A DNA stretch of 64,000 nt, taken from the NCBI GenBank assembly GCA_035545575.1, contig DASZYB010000085.1, positions 35,378 through 99,377 on the forward strand. The letters run 5' to 3'. A program made the position numbers and the translations under genes. The stretch comes from ER46 sp035545575 (lineage in GTDB: Bacteria > Verrucomicrobiota > Verrucomicrobiia > Opitutales > Opitutaceae). Of the stretch, positions 43,781-53,262 are shown piece by piece. Positions within the stretch are counted from its first letter, which is position 1. Every line of letters starts with the position of its first letter. Below the pieces are notes generated by a model. That model worked only from the letters and a program-made list of their open reading frames with translations. It was not told the DNA's origin and did no database searches.

Positions 43781-45853
43781 GTGCGCACCAAAGTCACGCT
43801 CGTCCTCATCTTCCTGAACGTCGCGCTGTTCTTTTTCATTTTCAAATTCGAGCGGCACTGGCGGACGGAAGCCGCCTCGCTCGAAGCGCGCCGCCGCGTG
43901 CTCGGTCCCGAAGCCGCCGACATCCGCTCGCTCGAAGTTTCCAGCCCGAGCGGCCCGCTCTTCGCGCTCGCCCGCACCCGTGACAACTCCTGGGCGCTCA
44001 CGAAACCGCTCGACTGGCCGGCGAATCTTCACGCCGTCAGCAGCATCCTCCACGAACTCCAGCTCCTCGAGCACGAGACCAGTTTTCCGACCCAGGATCT
44101 CGGCAAGAACAACAACCCGACGCTCGCCGACTACGGCCTCGACAAGCCGAAGCTCACCGTCGCCTTCACCTCCGGCGATCCCGCCGCCAGCGGCGGCCCG
44201 CTCGCGCCCGTCATCCTGCGCATCGGCGACACCACGAAAGTCGGCAACCGCGTCTACATCCTTTCGCCGAATGGCGACCGCATCCACGTCGTCGAGCGGG
44301 AAAAAATCGACAGCCTTTTCCTGCCCGTCGACCAGCTCCGCGCCGACGCCTTGCTGACGATTCCCGTCTTCGAAGCCGGCTCGCTCAGCGTGCAGACGGC
44401 GAATCCCGATCCCGCCCGCGGCACCAGCGGCGCGCGCGTGCTCATCCGCCGCGACGGACCGCGCTGGGGCATCTTCGCGCCGATCGCCGCGCGCGCGAGC
44501 AAGACCCAGACCGAAGTCACCATCAGCCGCCTCGTCGCGCTCCGCGCCAAATCGTTTCCCGCGGCTTCGCCCGCCACGCTGCCGTCCGTCGCGCCCGCAC
44601 TGCGCGTCACGCTCGAGGGCAACAACCGCCACGAGACCCTCTTCCTCGGCGAACCCGTGCCCGCCGCCGCCAACGCCGCCGCGAACAACCCGCCGCCGTC
44701 GCCCGCATCCTCCACCGAGACGGAATATTTCGGCCAGCTCGAAGGCCGCGCGGCGATCTTCACCGTCGTCGTGCCCAACGATCTCCTCAAGACGCTGCGC
44801 AACGCCACCGATCCCGCCACCGGCCGCCCCGGCGCGGGCCTGCGCGAGACGCGCATCCTCGATTTCGAACCCGCCGCCGTGAGCGCCGTCACGCTCGCCG
44901 CTCCCGCGCCCGCCGCCACCACGCCGATCACGTTGCAACGGCTCGACGCCGCGCCCAAGGCCCCCGACGCCGGCGCGTGGCAGCTCGTCGCCCGCGCTGC
45001 CGGCAACGACGGCCTCCAAACCGTGCCCGCCGACCGCGCCGCCATCGAGCACCTGCTCGGCGTCCTCGCCGAACTCTCCGCCCAAACCTTCGTCAGCGAC
45101 AATCCCTCGAGCGCCGAACTCGAAAACTGGGGCTTCAATCGTCCCGAGCGCGAAATCACCCTCGTGCTCGCGACCGCCGTCGCCGCTCCCGCCGCCGGCA
45201 CGACGGCGGCCGCCGCGCCGGCGCGCCCCGCCGACACGCGCGTCGTGCTGCGCCTCGGCGTCGACCCGAGCCGGAAAGTCTACGCGCGCGTCGGCACGCC
45301 CAACGATCCCGGCTCGTCGATCTACGCCGTCGACGTCGATCTCGCGCGCGAATTTCCCGTGCAGCCGCTCGCGTGGCGCGACCGCGGCCTGCCCTTTATT
45401 CCGCCCAACGCGCGCCTCGCCGCGCTGAAACTCACCGACCTCACGACGCATCAGCCCGTGCTCGAAGTCTCCTTCGACGCCGCCGGCCAGCCCGCCGCCA
45501 CGCCGACGCCGCCGCGCAATCCGGCCGCGCTCCAGAATCTCGTGAAAAGCCTGCGCCCGCTCCGCGCAAATCGCTTCCGCCCCGAGCCCTTCGGCGACAA
45601 GCTCGTCGCCGGCGGCGAAGAGCGCGCGTGGCGCTATCAACTCGACGCGACCCTCTCGCTGCCCGGCGGCGCCGGCGGCGAACAGACCGAGACGAAGACG
45701 CTGCTCTTCACCGATCGCGTCGGCGGCGCCGAGCAGATCGCCGGCTCGAAGGAATTCGACGTCGTCTTCGAAATCGAACAACCGCTGCTCGACGCTCTCT
45801 GGTCGCTGACCGCCCGCGACCCCGGCCCGCCCCCGGCCGAAACCAAAGGCTGA
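43781..45853 (+). CDS. DUF4340 domain protein
   Basis: A 690-residue protein anchored by one N-terminal TM (VTLVLIFLNVALFFFIF), with repeated DUF4340-like segments: SLEVSSPSGPLFALART, WALTKPLDWPANLHAVSSIL, TFVSDNPSSAELENWGFNRP. It contains Pro/Ala-rich low-complexity linkers (PAAAN..., PAAGTT...). DUF4340 genes habitually follow GldG-like genes and probably form part of the same envelope machinery. GTG start at 43781. Confidence 0.88.
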   Translation: MRTKVTLVLIFLNVALFFFIFKFERHWRTEAASLEARRRVLGPEAADIRSLEVSSPSGPLFALARTRDNSWALTKPLDWPANLHAVSSILHELQLLEHETSFPTQDLGKNNNPTLADYGLDKPKLTVAFTSGDPAASGGPLAPVILRIGDTTKVGNRVYILSPNGDRIHVVEREKIDSLFLPVDQLRADALLTIPVFEAGSLSVQTANPDPARGTSGARVLIRRDGPRWGIFAPIAARASKTQTEVTISRLVALRAKSFPAASPATLPSVAPALRVTLEGNNRHETLFLGEPVPAAANAAANNPPPSPASSTETEYFGQLEGRAAIFTVVVPNDLLKTLRNATDPATGRPGAGLRETRILDFEPAAVSAVTLAAPAPAATTPITLQRLDAAPKAPDAGAWQLVARAAGNDGLQTVPADRAAIEHLLGVLAELSAQTFVSDNPSSAELENWGFNRPEREITLVLATAVAAPAAGTTAAAAPARPADTRVVLRLGVDPSRKVYARVGTPNDPGSSIYAVDVDLAREFPVQPLAWRDRGLPFIPPNARLAALKLTDLTTHQPVLEVSFDAAGQPAATPTPPRNPAALQNLVKSLRPLRANRFRPEPFGDKLVAGGEERAWRYQLDATLSLPGGAGGEQTETKTLLFTDRVGGAEQIAGSKEFDVVFEIEQPLLDALWSLTARDPGPPPAETKG

Positions 45854-45893
45854 TCGGTCGCGGCGGTCGCCGACCGCTGCGGGTCTGCATCCG

Positions 45894-48713
45894 ATGAGCA
45901 TTTCGAAAATCATCGCCGGCACGTGGAAGGCTTCGGTCGCTGCGATCGGCTCCTTCGTGCTCTGGACCGTGTGGCTCGCGCTCGGGCTGCTGCTTGTTCT
46001 CCAACTCTACGTCGCGGGGAAAAACGAGCTCGCGCTGCCCGATTTCCTCCGCGCGCGGTTCGAGCGCCAGCTCGCCGACGCGGGCATCCGCGCGACGTTT
46101 GCGCGCACGTCGTTCGATCCGACGGGCCGCGTGCTCGTCGAAGGCGCGAGCTTCTCGCTGCCCGAATATCCCGAGCCGGTCATCGTCGCGCGCGCGGTCT
46201 ACGCGCAGCTCGATCCGTGGGCGCTGATCGTCGGGCGCGTCGAGCCGCGCGAGATCCGCATCACCGGCGCGAGCGCGGCCGTCCCCGCGATGCTCTCGCC
46301 GTCCGGCCGCGCCGAGGAAATCGTCCGCGATCTCGACGTCACGCTCGCCTTCGCCGGAAAACAGGTCGGCATCACGCAGCTCAGCGCCCGCCTCGCCGGC
46401 ATCACGCTCGTCGCGCGCGGCGCGCTGCAATTCGTCCCCGCCGCCAAACCGAAGCCGGAGGAGTCGCTCGCCGAGCGCATCAGCACGCGTTTTCCCGTGC
46501 TGTGCCGCGAGGCGACCGCGCTCACCGCCCAACTCGAGGCACTCGAGGCGCCGCGGCTCACGCTCGAACTCGAACCCTCCGACACGCACGGCGCGATCGT
46601 CGCCGCCGAGCTCGTTGCGCGCAGCTTCGCGCTGGCGACTCCGGTCGTCGCGACGATCCACGATTTCCAGATCCGGACGCAGCTTCCGCTTTTCGGCGAG
46701 ACGCCGACCGTCTCGCGCCTCGAGCTTGTCGCGGCCGAGCTGCGGCTGCCGCTCGAGGCCGAGGCCCGCGGCGTGCGCGCCGTGATTTCCGGCCGCTTCC
46801 GGCCCGGCGGGCTGCAGTTCGACCCGCACGAAGTTCAAATCAGCGCCGATCGGGTCGCAGCGTCGGGCTTTTTCGCCACGGCCGTTTCCGCGGAGCTCGC
46901 GCCGCAGCCGCTGCCGAAACTTTCCGCCACGCTCGTCGCCGATGTGATGGGCGGCGCGCTCGCCGTGCGCGCCAACGCCGACTTCGCGGAGCACAGCGCC
47001 ACGCTGCGTTTCGACGGCACCGTTTCGCCGCAGCTCCTCGATCCGATCGGCGCCCGGCTCCACGTCGACGTGAAACAGTATTTCAATTTCGCCGCGCTCG
47101 ACTGCACCGGCGGCGAGGCGCGCCTCGCGCCCGGCTGGAAATTCGAAAAACTCACCGCCCGCGCCACGCTCCAGGAAATCCAGGCCTACCACGTGACGAT
47201 GGAGGAAGGTCGCGCCACGATCGAGCTCGCGCCCGGGCGCTTCTACTCGCCCGACGCCTACGCCCGCATCGGCGCGAATTTCGCCCGCGGTTCCTACGAG
47301 CAGGACCTGCACACGCATCGCTACCGCTTCCTGCTCGACGGCCGGCTGCGGCCGCTCGACATCGCCGGGTGGTTTCACGACTGGTGGCCGAATTTTTTCC
47401 ACCAGCTCGAATTTCCCGCCGCGCCCCCGCTCGCCAGCGTCGACGTGAGCGGCGTCTGGCGCGACGGCCGGCAATCGGCGGTTTTCGTTTTTGCCGACAC
47501 GGAAAAACCCGTCATCCGCGGCGCCGAGTTCGATCGCGTGCGCACGCGGCTCTTCATCCGGCCGGCATTTTTCGACGGCCACGAGATTTTCGCCGCGCGC
47601 GGCGACGGCGCGGCCCGCGGGACTTTCGCCTACCTTGCCGATCCGGCCACGCACGCGTGGCGCACGCTGGAGCTGAAGCTCGACTCGACGCTCGATCTCG
47701 CGCTCGCCGCGAAAATCGTCGGCGCACCGGGCGAAAAACTTTTCAACACCTTCCAGTTCGCGCAGCCGCCCGCGGTGAAATTCGACGGCACCTTCGACGG
47801 GCCCGCCGCGCCCGGCGGCGCGCATCAGACGCTGCAACTCGAGGTCCACAGCCGCGGCGAGTTTCGCTTCCACGGCTTTCCGCTCGAGGACACGTCGTTT
47901 CGCGCCAGCGTGCGCGACGCCGAGATCGTCGTCGACCCGCTCGACACGCGTTTCGCCGGCGGCGTCGCCAGCGGCCGCGCGAAAGTCTGGGGCCCCGGTG
48001 CGGACCGGCGCGTGGGCTTCGACCTCGCGCTGAAGGACGCCAGCCTCGGCCAGGCCGCGGCGGCGTTGCAGCGCTACACCGCCGAGCAGAACCACCGGCC
48101 GGTCGCGAGCCCGGGAAAATTCGTGCAGGAAAAAGCCAACGTGCGCATCGATCTCGCCGCGTCCGCCGAGGGCAGCTACGCGAGCGCGCTGAGTTTTCAG
48201 GGCACCGGCAACGCCACGCTCACCGGCGCGGAAATCGGCGAGGTGCCGCTGCTCGGCTCGCTGTCCGAACTGCTGAAATTCACCGCGCTGCGCTTCACCT
48301 CGGCGCGCGCGAACTTCAGGCTCGCCGGCCCGCGCCTCGAATTCACCGAAGTTGCGCTGCGCGGCGCCAACTCCGCGATCGACGCGCACGGCGACTACGC
48401 GCTCGATCGCCACGAACTCGACTTCAAGGCGAAGATTTTTCCGTTCCAGGAAAGCGGCAACCTCATCAAGAGTGTCGTCGGCGCCGTGCTTTCGCCCATC
48501 TCGAACGTCTTCGAGGTGAAACTCAGCGGCAGCCTCGAAAAACCGCAGTGGGCCTTCGTGATCGGGCCGACGAATCTCATCCACTCGCTCGCGCCCGGCG
48601 AGATCGAGCCGGCGAAATCCGAGCCCGCCACGCCCGAAGTCGCACCGCCCACTGCCGCGCCCGCTCCGCCCGTGGAATCCGCCGCGGAAACAACTCCCGC
48701 TGCGAAAACCTGA
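45894..48713 (+). CDS. AsmA-like/TamB-type envelope protein
   Basis: A 939-residue protein with one N-terminal TM (FVLWTVWLALGLLLVLQLYV) and a long beta-rich periplasmic body. The C-terminal AsmA-like region includes TGNATLTGAEIGEVPLLGSL and ANFRLAGPRLEFTEVALRGANS, then KIFPFQESGNLIKSVVGAVL. Such proteins form grooves that move phospholipids between membranes. Pro/Ala-rich tail (last ~45 residues). End of the ABC-gld-like gene run; convergent with DUF4838, 19 bases apart. Confidence 0.85.
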   Translation: MSISKIIAGTWKASVAAIGSFVLWTVWLALGLLLVLQLYVAGKNELALPDFLRARFERQLADAGIRATFARTSFDPTGRVLVEGASFSLPEYPEPVIVARAVYAQLDPWALIVGRVEPREIRITGASAAVPAMLSPSGRAEEIVRDLDVTLAFAGKQVGITQLSARLAGITLVARGALQFVPAAKPKPEESLAERISTRFPVLCREATALTAQLEALEAPRLTLELEPSDTHGAIVAAELVARSFALATPVVATIHDFQIRTQLPLFGETPTVSRLELVAAELRLPLEAEARGVRAVISGRFRPGGLQFDPHEVQISADRVAASGFFATAVSAELAPQPLPKLSATLVADVMGGALAVRANADFAEHSATLRFDGTVSPQLLDPIGARLHVDVKQYFNFAALDCTGGEARLAPGWKFEKLTARATLQEIQAYHVTMEEGRATIELAPGRFYSPDAYARIGANFARGSYEQDLHTHRYRFLLDGRLRPLDIAGWFHDWWPNFFHQLEFPAAPPLASVDVSGVWRDGRQSAVFVFADTEKPVIRGAEFDRVRTRLFIRPAFFDGHEIFAARGDGAARGTFAYLADPATHAWRTLELKLDSTLDLALAAKIVGAPGEKLFNTFQFAQPPAVKFDGTFDGPAAPGGAHQTLQLEVHSRGEFRFHGFPLEDTSFRASVRDAEIVVDPLDTRFAGGVASGRAKVWGPGADRRVGFDLALKDASLGQAAAALQRYTAEQNHRPVASPGKFVQEKANVRIDLAASAEGSYASALSFQGTGNATLTGAEIGEVPLLGSLSELLKFTALRFTSARANFRLAGPRLEFTEVALRGANSAIDAHGDYALDRHELDFKAKIFPFQESGNLIKSVVGAVLSPISNVFEVKLSGSLEKPQWAFVIGPTNLIHSLAPGEIEPAKSEPATPEVAPPTAAPAPPVESAAETTPAAKT

Positions 48714-48732
48714 GCCGCAGCGCGGCTCGCGC

Positions 48733-51210
48733 TCACGGCGTCGGCGCCGGGATGCTGCGCAGCGACGCACCGGCGAACTCCGCGAAATCGTCGTTCACCT
48801 GATTTGTCACGCGCACGCCGAGGCCGACGTAGCGCGCTTCCCGCGGCGCACGCGCGATCGCGTCGAGTTCGAGCTCCTGCGTCGCCGCGGCCGCCGGCAG
48901 GCGATCGACATGGCCGAGGCCGATGTGGCGCTGGTTTTCGTCGAGGAAACTGAGGATGAGAAACGTCGCATTGCCCGGGCTGACCTTCGCGCGCACGCGC
49001 ACGCGCGCTTCATAAAGCGCACCGGGCGTCGCCGCGATCCACCGGCCCAGCGATTCCTGCCGGCAGCCGGAAAAACGCAGGCCGCTGTCCGCACCCGCGA
49101 CGTCGGTGCGCACGATCCGCCGGGTCTCGAAGGGTTCGCCGTTGCCGCGCCACGGGCTGCCGGGCGTCGTCCATTCGAAATCGGCCGCGCCGCCGACAGG
49201 ACGAATCGCGAGCGCGGACCAAGGCGCGTCGGCGAGCAACTCGCGCCCGTCCGCCGCGAGTCGCACCAGATCGTCCGCGGTCGCGCCGCAATCCATCCAC
49301 GGGAGAAACGCCCGCTCCGTCAGGAACCGCCGGCCTTCCGCGCTGCGCGCGAGCTCGTGTGCGGCGCGACCGGCCGGATCGTTGCGCACATAGATGTCGA
49401 TCGATTGCGGCGCGAGGGCGAGCGGTTGCCCGGCGCGAACCTCGGCGTGGCGCACGAGAAACGTGCGCCGCGCGGCGTCCGCGTCGAGCCACGCCCGGCC
49501 GAGGCCGTCGACCTTTGCGCCATCATGCGCGAACGCCGACAGCCGGTCGCGCGCCGCGCAAAAATCCCCGAACGCATCGCTCGCGGAAAAACCCGCGGCC
49601 ACGAACGCCACGCGCGCACGCACCGCTTCCGTGCGCGCCAGCCGCTGCGCCGCCGCGAGGCGAGCGCGCAGCTCCGCGCGCACCGCCGGCGGAAAAAGCG
49701 CCGCCTGATGCTCGTCCTGGTAATACTTGATCCAGTAAGCCGGCCGCGGCTGCCCGCGCCACGCGCGTTCGCCGCGCGCGAAGAATTCCCGCATCGGCAC
49801 CGCCGCCTCGCCCCAGAATTCGCGATAATACGTGTCGAGCAGCGCGGCCGGATCCTGCTCCGGCGCCCACAGGAGTTGCGCGGCCAGCCACGGCTTCGGC
49901 CCGTCGAGCGCCCAATTCGGCGACATCTCGGCGTAGTAGGTGCGCACGCCCGCGCGATATTCGAACGGAATCGATTCGCCGACCGCATCCAGCGCCGGCC
50001 GCGGCAGCAGCAGCGGCGCGCCGTATAAATAATCGTAGATGCCGACGAGCCCTGCGCCCGAGCGACACCATTGCGCAATCAGTGCCCGGTCTTCCGCGGC
50101 GAAATCGGGATCGAACCATTGCGTGCGATCGGCCGTGAGATAAGGCACGACGTTCTTCGCCACGGGAAATCGCGGCGTGTTTTCCGCCCAGTAGTAAGCC
50201 AGCGTCGGCAGCCAGCGATCTGGATAGGCCGGTCGCACGCGATCGGCGACGGCGTTCGCAAATCCAAACACGAGGTCCGAGTAGTCGGGCCGGTGCCGGA
50301 AAAAACGCGGCGGCGCCACCGCCGCGGACGTCGCGGCCGAATCGTCGAAACGAATCGAATCGTTTTCGCCGAGCGAAAATGAAAGCCGGTTCGGATCCGC
50401 GGCGAAGGCGGCGCGCGCCGCCGCGGCCGCGTGCTCGATCGCGGCGGCATTCGTGAGATCGGGCTGCCAGTTGTAGTCCGACGGATCGCTCGGAATGTAA
50501 CGCCGGCCCGCGCGCATCGGCGCCATCTCCGGATGCTGGCGCAATTCCTCCGGCGGAAAAATCGCGCCGAGATGATGCGCAAACTCGAAACGCTCCACGA
50601 GCCGGTTGCGCGCAAACCACGCCCGGCCGTTTGCGTCGCCATCGATTCCGCCGAGATCGCGCGAAACAAATCCCGGCCGCGCCACTTCGCGGCCCGTCGC
50701 GACCGCGAGCTCCGCGCGCCGCGGAATCGCTTCGCCGAGCGGACCCGGCATGAACCAGTGCGCGCCGACCTGCCGCTCGAGAAACCAGCTCGCGGCCATT
50801 TCGCAGTCGATCCTGCGTTCGCTGCGCACGATCACCGTCTCGCCGGCCGCCGCGAAGCCAACCGCGGTGTCAAACGGCGGCACTGAGCCCGACGGCAAAA
50901 AGTCCGCGAGTCCCGCCGCGCGCCGCGTCGCGCCGACAAAAATTCCGCGCGCCGACGTCGCCGGATTCTCGGTTTCGATGGGAAACGCCGCCGGCGGCAG
51001 GCTCGATGCCTCTGCGAGCGTGGCCTGCATCAGTTCCGCCGCGCGGCGCTCCGCGGGAACAGCGTCCACGGGGACGACGATCGCGCAGCCGGGCTGCCGG
51101 GCGGAGAACACGACCACGCGGGCGTCCGTTGCCAGCGGACGCGTCGCACACGACATCCCGGCGAGGCCGAGAGCGATTGCAAAGCCGATCCACGAGAAAA
51201 GACGCAACAT
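48733..51210 (-). CDS. DUF4838 domain protein, secreted
   Basis: An 825-residue exported protein. Signal peptide residues 1-18; Cys21 (GMSC) could be lipidated but the box is atypical. N-terminal alpha-glucuronidase-like half-domain (ARVVVFSARQPGCAIVVPVD, ERRAAELMQATLAEAS), then DUF4838 proper (FLERQVGAHWFMPGPLGE, LSFSLGENDSIRF, GIYDYLYGAPLL). A C-terminal carbohydrate-binding-like region follows. Predicted polysaccharide-active protein in verrucomicrobial and planctomycetal glycan use; activity unproven. Divergent from the next gene. Confidence 0.88.
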   Translation of the reverse strand: MLRLFSWIGFAIALGLAGMSCATRPLATDARVVVFSARQPGCAIVVPVDAVPAERRAAELMQATLAEASSLPPAAFPIETENPATSARGIFVGATRRAAGLADFLPSGSVPPFDTAVGFAAAGETVIVRSERRIDCEMAASWFLERQVGAHWFMPGPLGEAIPRRAELAVATGREVARPGFVSRDLGGIDGDANGRAWFARNRLVERFEFAHHLGAIFPPEELRQHPEMAPMRAGRRYIPSDPSDYNWQPDLTNAAAIEHAAAAARAAFAADPNRLSFSLGENDSIRFDDSAATSAAVAPPRFFRHRPDYSDLVFGFANAVADRVRPAYPDRWLPTLAYYWAENTPRFPVAKNVVPYLTADRTQWFDPDFAAEDRALIAQWCRSGAGLVGIYDYLYGAPLLLPRPALDAVGESIPFEYRAGVRTYYAEMSPNWALDGPKPWLAAQLLWAPEQDPAALLDTYYREFWGEAAVPMREFFARGERAWRGQPRPAYWIKYYQDEHQAALFPPAVRAELRARLAAAQRLARTEAVRARVAFVAAGFSASDAFGDFCAARDRLSAFAHDGAKVDGLGRAWLDADAARRTFLVRHAEVRAGQPLALAPQSIDIYVRNDPAGRAAHELARSAEGRRFLTERAFLPWMDCGATADDLVRLAADGRELLADAPWSALAIRPVGGAADFEWTTPGSPWRGNGEPFETRRIVRTDVAGADSGLRFSGCRQESLGRWIAATPGALYEARVRVRAKVSPGNATFLILSFLDENQRHIGLGHVDRLPAAAATQELELDAIARAPREARYVGLGVRVTNQVNDDFAEFAGASLRSIPAPTP

Positions 51211-51350
51211 GAGCCGGTGCCAACCACGCCCATCCCGGTGCCGCGTCGCAAACGTTTTCTCCCGCGCCGCCCCGGCCGGTCCGGGCAGCGAGGTTTTTCC
51301 ATTGAAACTCCCGTCGTCCCGGCTCCGTCTATGGCGAGAGTCCAGCCCGA

Positions 51351-52067
51351 ATGCAGAGAGCCGCGTCCTCCTTTTCTGCCAGCCCCGCCGCCGCCGCGAC
51401 GCGTCAGCTCAAGATCCTCGTGCTCGTGCTGGTCGCGTCCAACATCGGGCTCGGTATTTTCAGTTTTTATCTCCTGCGGCGGCTGGACCGCAGCTATTCG
51501 GAATTGATCGAGCGCAGCGTCCCGCTTCTGAACGATCTGCAGACGCTGACGGCGAGGTCCGTCGACGCGATGCGCGTCACCGGCACCGGACTGCTCGAGG
51601 CCGATGCCACCGCGCGACCGGCCGCCGTGCAGCGCGCCCGGAAGGTGCTGGAAAACGAGCGCGCGTTTCGCGAAAAAATTCTTCACCGCAACTGGCTGCC
51701 CGAGTCGCTCACCGGTCAGCGTGAGAGCGAGAAGACCGGCACCGCTTTCACCGGCCTGGCGCTGGAAGTCGTCGCCACTGCCGCCACCGGCGACCGCGAG
51801 GCCGCGACGCGACTGCGCGACACGAAGCTCCGGCCCGCGTTCGAAGATTATCAAGCCGCGCTCACCCACGCCGCGGACCTGCTCGAAGCCGAGAGCATGC
51901 GAGCCAACGACGATTTTTCCGCTCGCACCAGCAGCATGTCGACGATGGTGCTCGGCCTCGGCGGCTGGCCCGTGATCGTCCTCGTCGGCCTGATCGCGAT
52001 CACCGTGATCTTCGTCGCGGTGCTGATGTTTCTCTTCCGCGGCTCGGGCATGCACGAAGCGCCGTAG
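51351..52067 (+). CDS. Membrane-anchored helical-bundle protein, sensor-like without signalling domain
   Basis: A 238-residue protein with an N-terminal TM (about 22-42, LVLVASNIGLGIFSFYLL), an extracytoplasmic all-helical domain (about 43-200) and a C-terminal TM (about 205-230, VIVLVGLIAITVIFVAVLM). The layout mirrors the 4HB/HBM ligand domains of chemoreceptors and sensor kinases, but the protein ends right after TM2, with no HAMP or output domain. It may be a stand-alone ligand sensor or a structural protein. Confidence 0.7.
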   Translation: MQRAASSFSASPAAAATRQLKILVLVLVASNIGLGIFSFYLLRRLDRSYSELIERSVPLLNDLQTLTARSVDAMRVTGTGLLEADATARPAAVQRARKVLENERAFREKILHRNWLPESLTGQRESEKTGTAFTGLALEVVATAATGDREAATRLRDTKLRPAFEDYQAALTHAADLLEAESMRANDDFSARTSSMSTMVLGLGGWPVIVLVGLIAITVIFVAVLMFLFRGSGMHEAP

Positions 52068-52108
52068 CAACAAGCCACTCGCGCCGCGCCCCGCGGAAAA
52101 TTTAAAAT

Positions 52109-52186
52109 TGGGGCGACCAACGGGATTTGAACCCGCGACCCCCAGATCCACAATCTGGTGCTCTAACCAACTGAGCTATGATCGCC
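52109..52186 (-). tRNA. tRNA-His (GTG anticodon)
   Basis: Full cloverleaf on the minus strand: acceptor GCGATCA/TGGTCGC with G-1 opposite C73 (the tRNA-His identity pair), D-arm GCTC...GAGC, anticodon stem CCAGA/TCTGG around TTGTGGA, T-arm GCGGG-TTCAAAT-CCCGT, and an encoded CCA at 52111-52109. Confidence 0.97.
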
Positions 52187-52295
52187 GTAAATTGAGGGAG
52201 GCGGAATTTCGCGAGCGCGGTTGGCGCTGTCAACCTCCCGTTTCGGCGCCGCGCCTCGGGTCGCGCGGCTCGGGGCGGCGTCGCCCGCGCCGCGT

Positions 52296-53255
52296 TCAGG
52301 TCTGCTTCCCCTGCCGCAGCCGGTCGATGAACACCGCCGCGATGATCACGAGGCCGATGATGATTTCCTGATTTTCGGTCGGCCAGCCCATCTGCTGCGA
52401 ACCGTTGCGCAGCACCGCCATGATCAGCGCGCCGATCATCGAGCCGAGCACGGTGCCGACGCCGCCGTTCAGACTCGCGCCGCCGATGATCACCGCGGCG
52501 ATGATGTCGAGCTCGAGGCCGATCGCGACCGTCGGATCGCCCTGGCGCAGGCGTGACAGTTGGAAGAGCCCCGCCAGCCCGAAGAAGCAACCGGCGAGCG
52601 CATAGATCAGGATTTTCAGCCGCCCGGTCGGCACGCCGCACAAGCGCGCGGTCGCTTCATTGGATCCGAGCGCGAAAACGTGCCGGCCAAAAACCGTCTT
52701 GCGCAGCAGCAGCGCGGTGAGCACCGCGAGCGCGAGCGCCACCCAGACGCCCGCCGGCAGCGCGTAGCTGAAGGGATCGGCGGTCGTCATCCAGCCATTG
52801 ATCGCCGAGGTGTCGTAATTTATCGTCTGATTCGACGCGAGTTTCTTGGCGAAGCCGCGCACGACGCCGAGCGTGCCGAGCGTGATGATGAAGGGCGGCA
52901 TCCGCGGCCCGGTGATGAGCAGGCCATTCGTCAGGCCGATCGTCCCGCCGGCCAGAATCACGACGGCGGAAGCCGCGGCCGCGCTCCAGCCTTTCTGCAC
53001 GAGCAGCGCGCCGACGACGCTCGTCAACGCGATCGTCGAGCCGACGGACAGGTCGATGCCGCCGCTCACGATGATCAGCGTCATGCCCAGCGCACCCACC
53101 GCGACGATCACCGTCTGTGTGAAGATGATTTTGAAATTATGGTAGGTGAGAAAAAATTCGCGCGTCTCGTGCGGGATCGAGAAGAGCACGATCACCACCA
53201 CGAGCCCGAGGAACGGGCCGGCCTGCGCGAGGAATTTCTTGAACGTGTCCTTCAT
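52296..53255 (-). CDS. Sugar ABC transporter permease, RbsC-like
   Basis: A 319-residue inner-membrane permease of the BPD_transp_2 (ribose/xylose/AI-2) family with about nine TM helices. Landmarks: TLIIVSGGIDLSVGSTIAL, the coupling region FGRHVFALGSNEATARLCGV, and IIAAVIIGGASLNGGVGTVLG. Starts 7 bases after the ATPase gene, so co-translated. Part of a complete importer with the RbsA- and RbsB-like genes. Confidence 0.95.
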   Translation of the reverse strand: MKDTFKKFLAQAGPFLGLVVVIVLFSIPHETREFFLTYHNFKIIFTQTVIVAVGALGMTLIIVSGGIDLSVGSTIALTSVVGALLVQKGWSAAAASAVVILAGGTIGLTNGLLITGPRMPPFIITLGTLGVVRGFAKKLASNQTINYDTSAINGWMTTADPFSYALPAGVWVALALAVLTALLLRKTVFGRHVFALGSNEATARLCGVPTGRLKILIYALAGCFFGLAGLFQLSRLRQGDPTVAIGLELDIIAAVIIGGASLNGGVGTVLGSMIGALIMAVLRNGSQQMGWPTENQEIIIGLVIIAAVFIDRLRQGKQT

Positions 53256-53262
53256 GGCAAAA

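Noticed and set aside
45923..48802. 959-codon plus-strand frame alongside the AsmA-like gene
   Set aside because: Extreme Arg content and no TM; a frame-shifted shadow.
51351..52067. Methyl-accepting chemotaxis protein
   Set aside because: The protein ends after the second TM with no HAMP or signalling domain.
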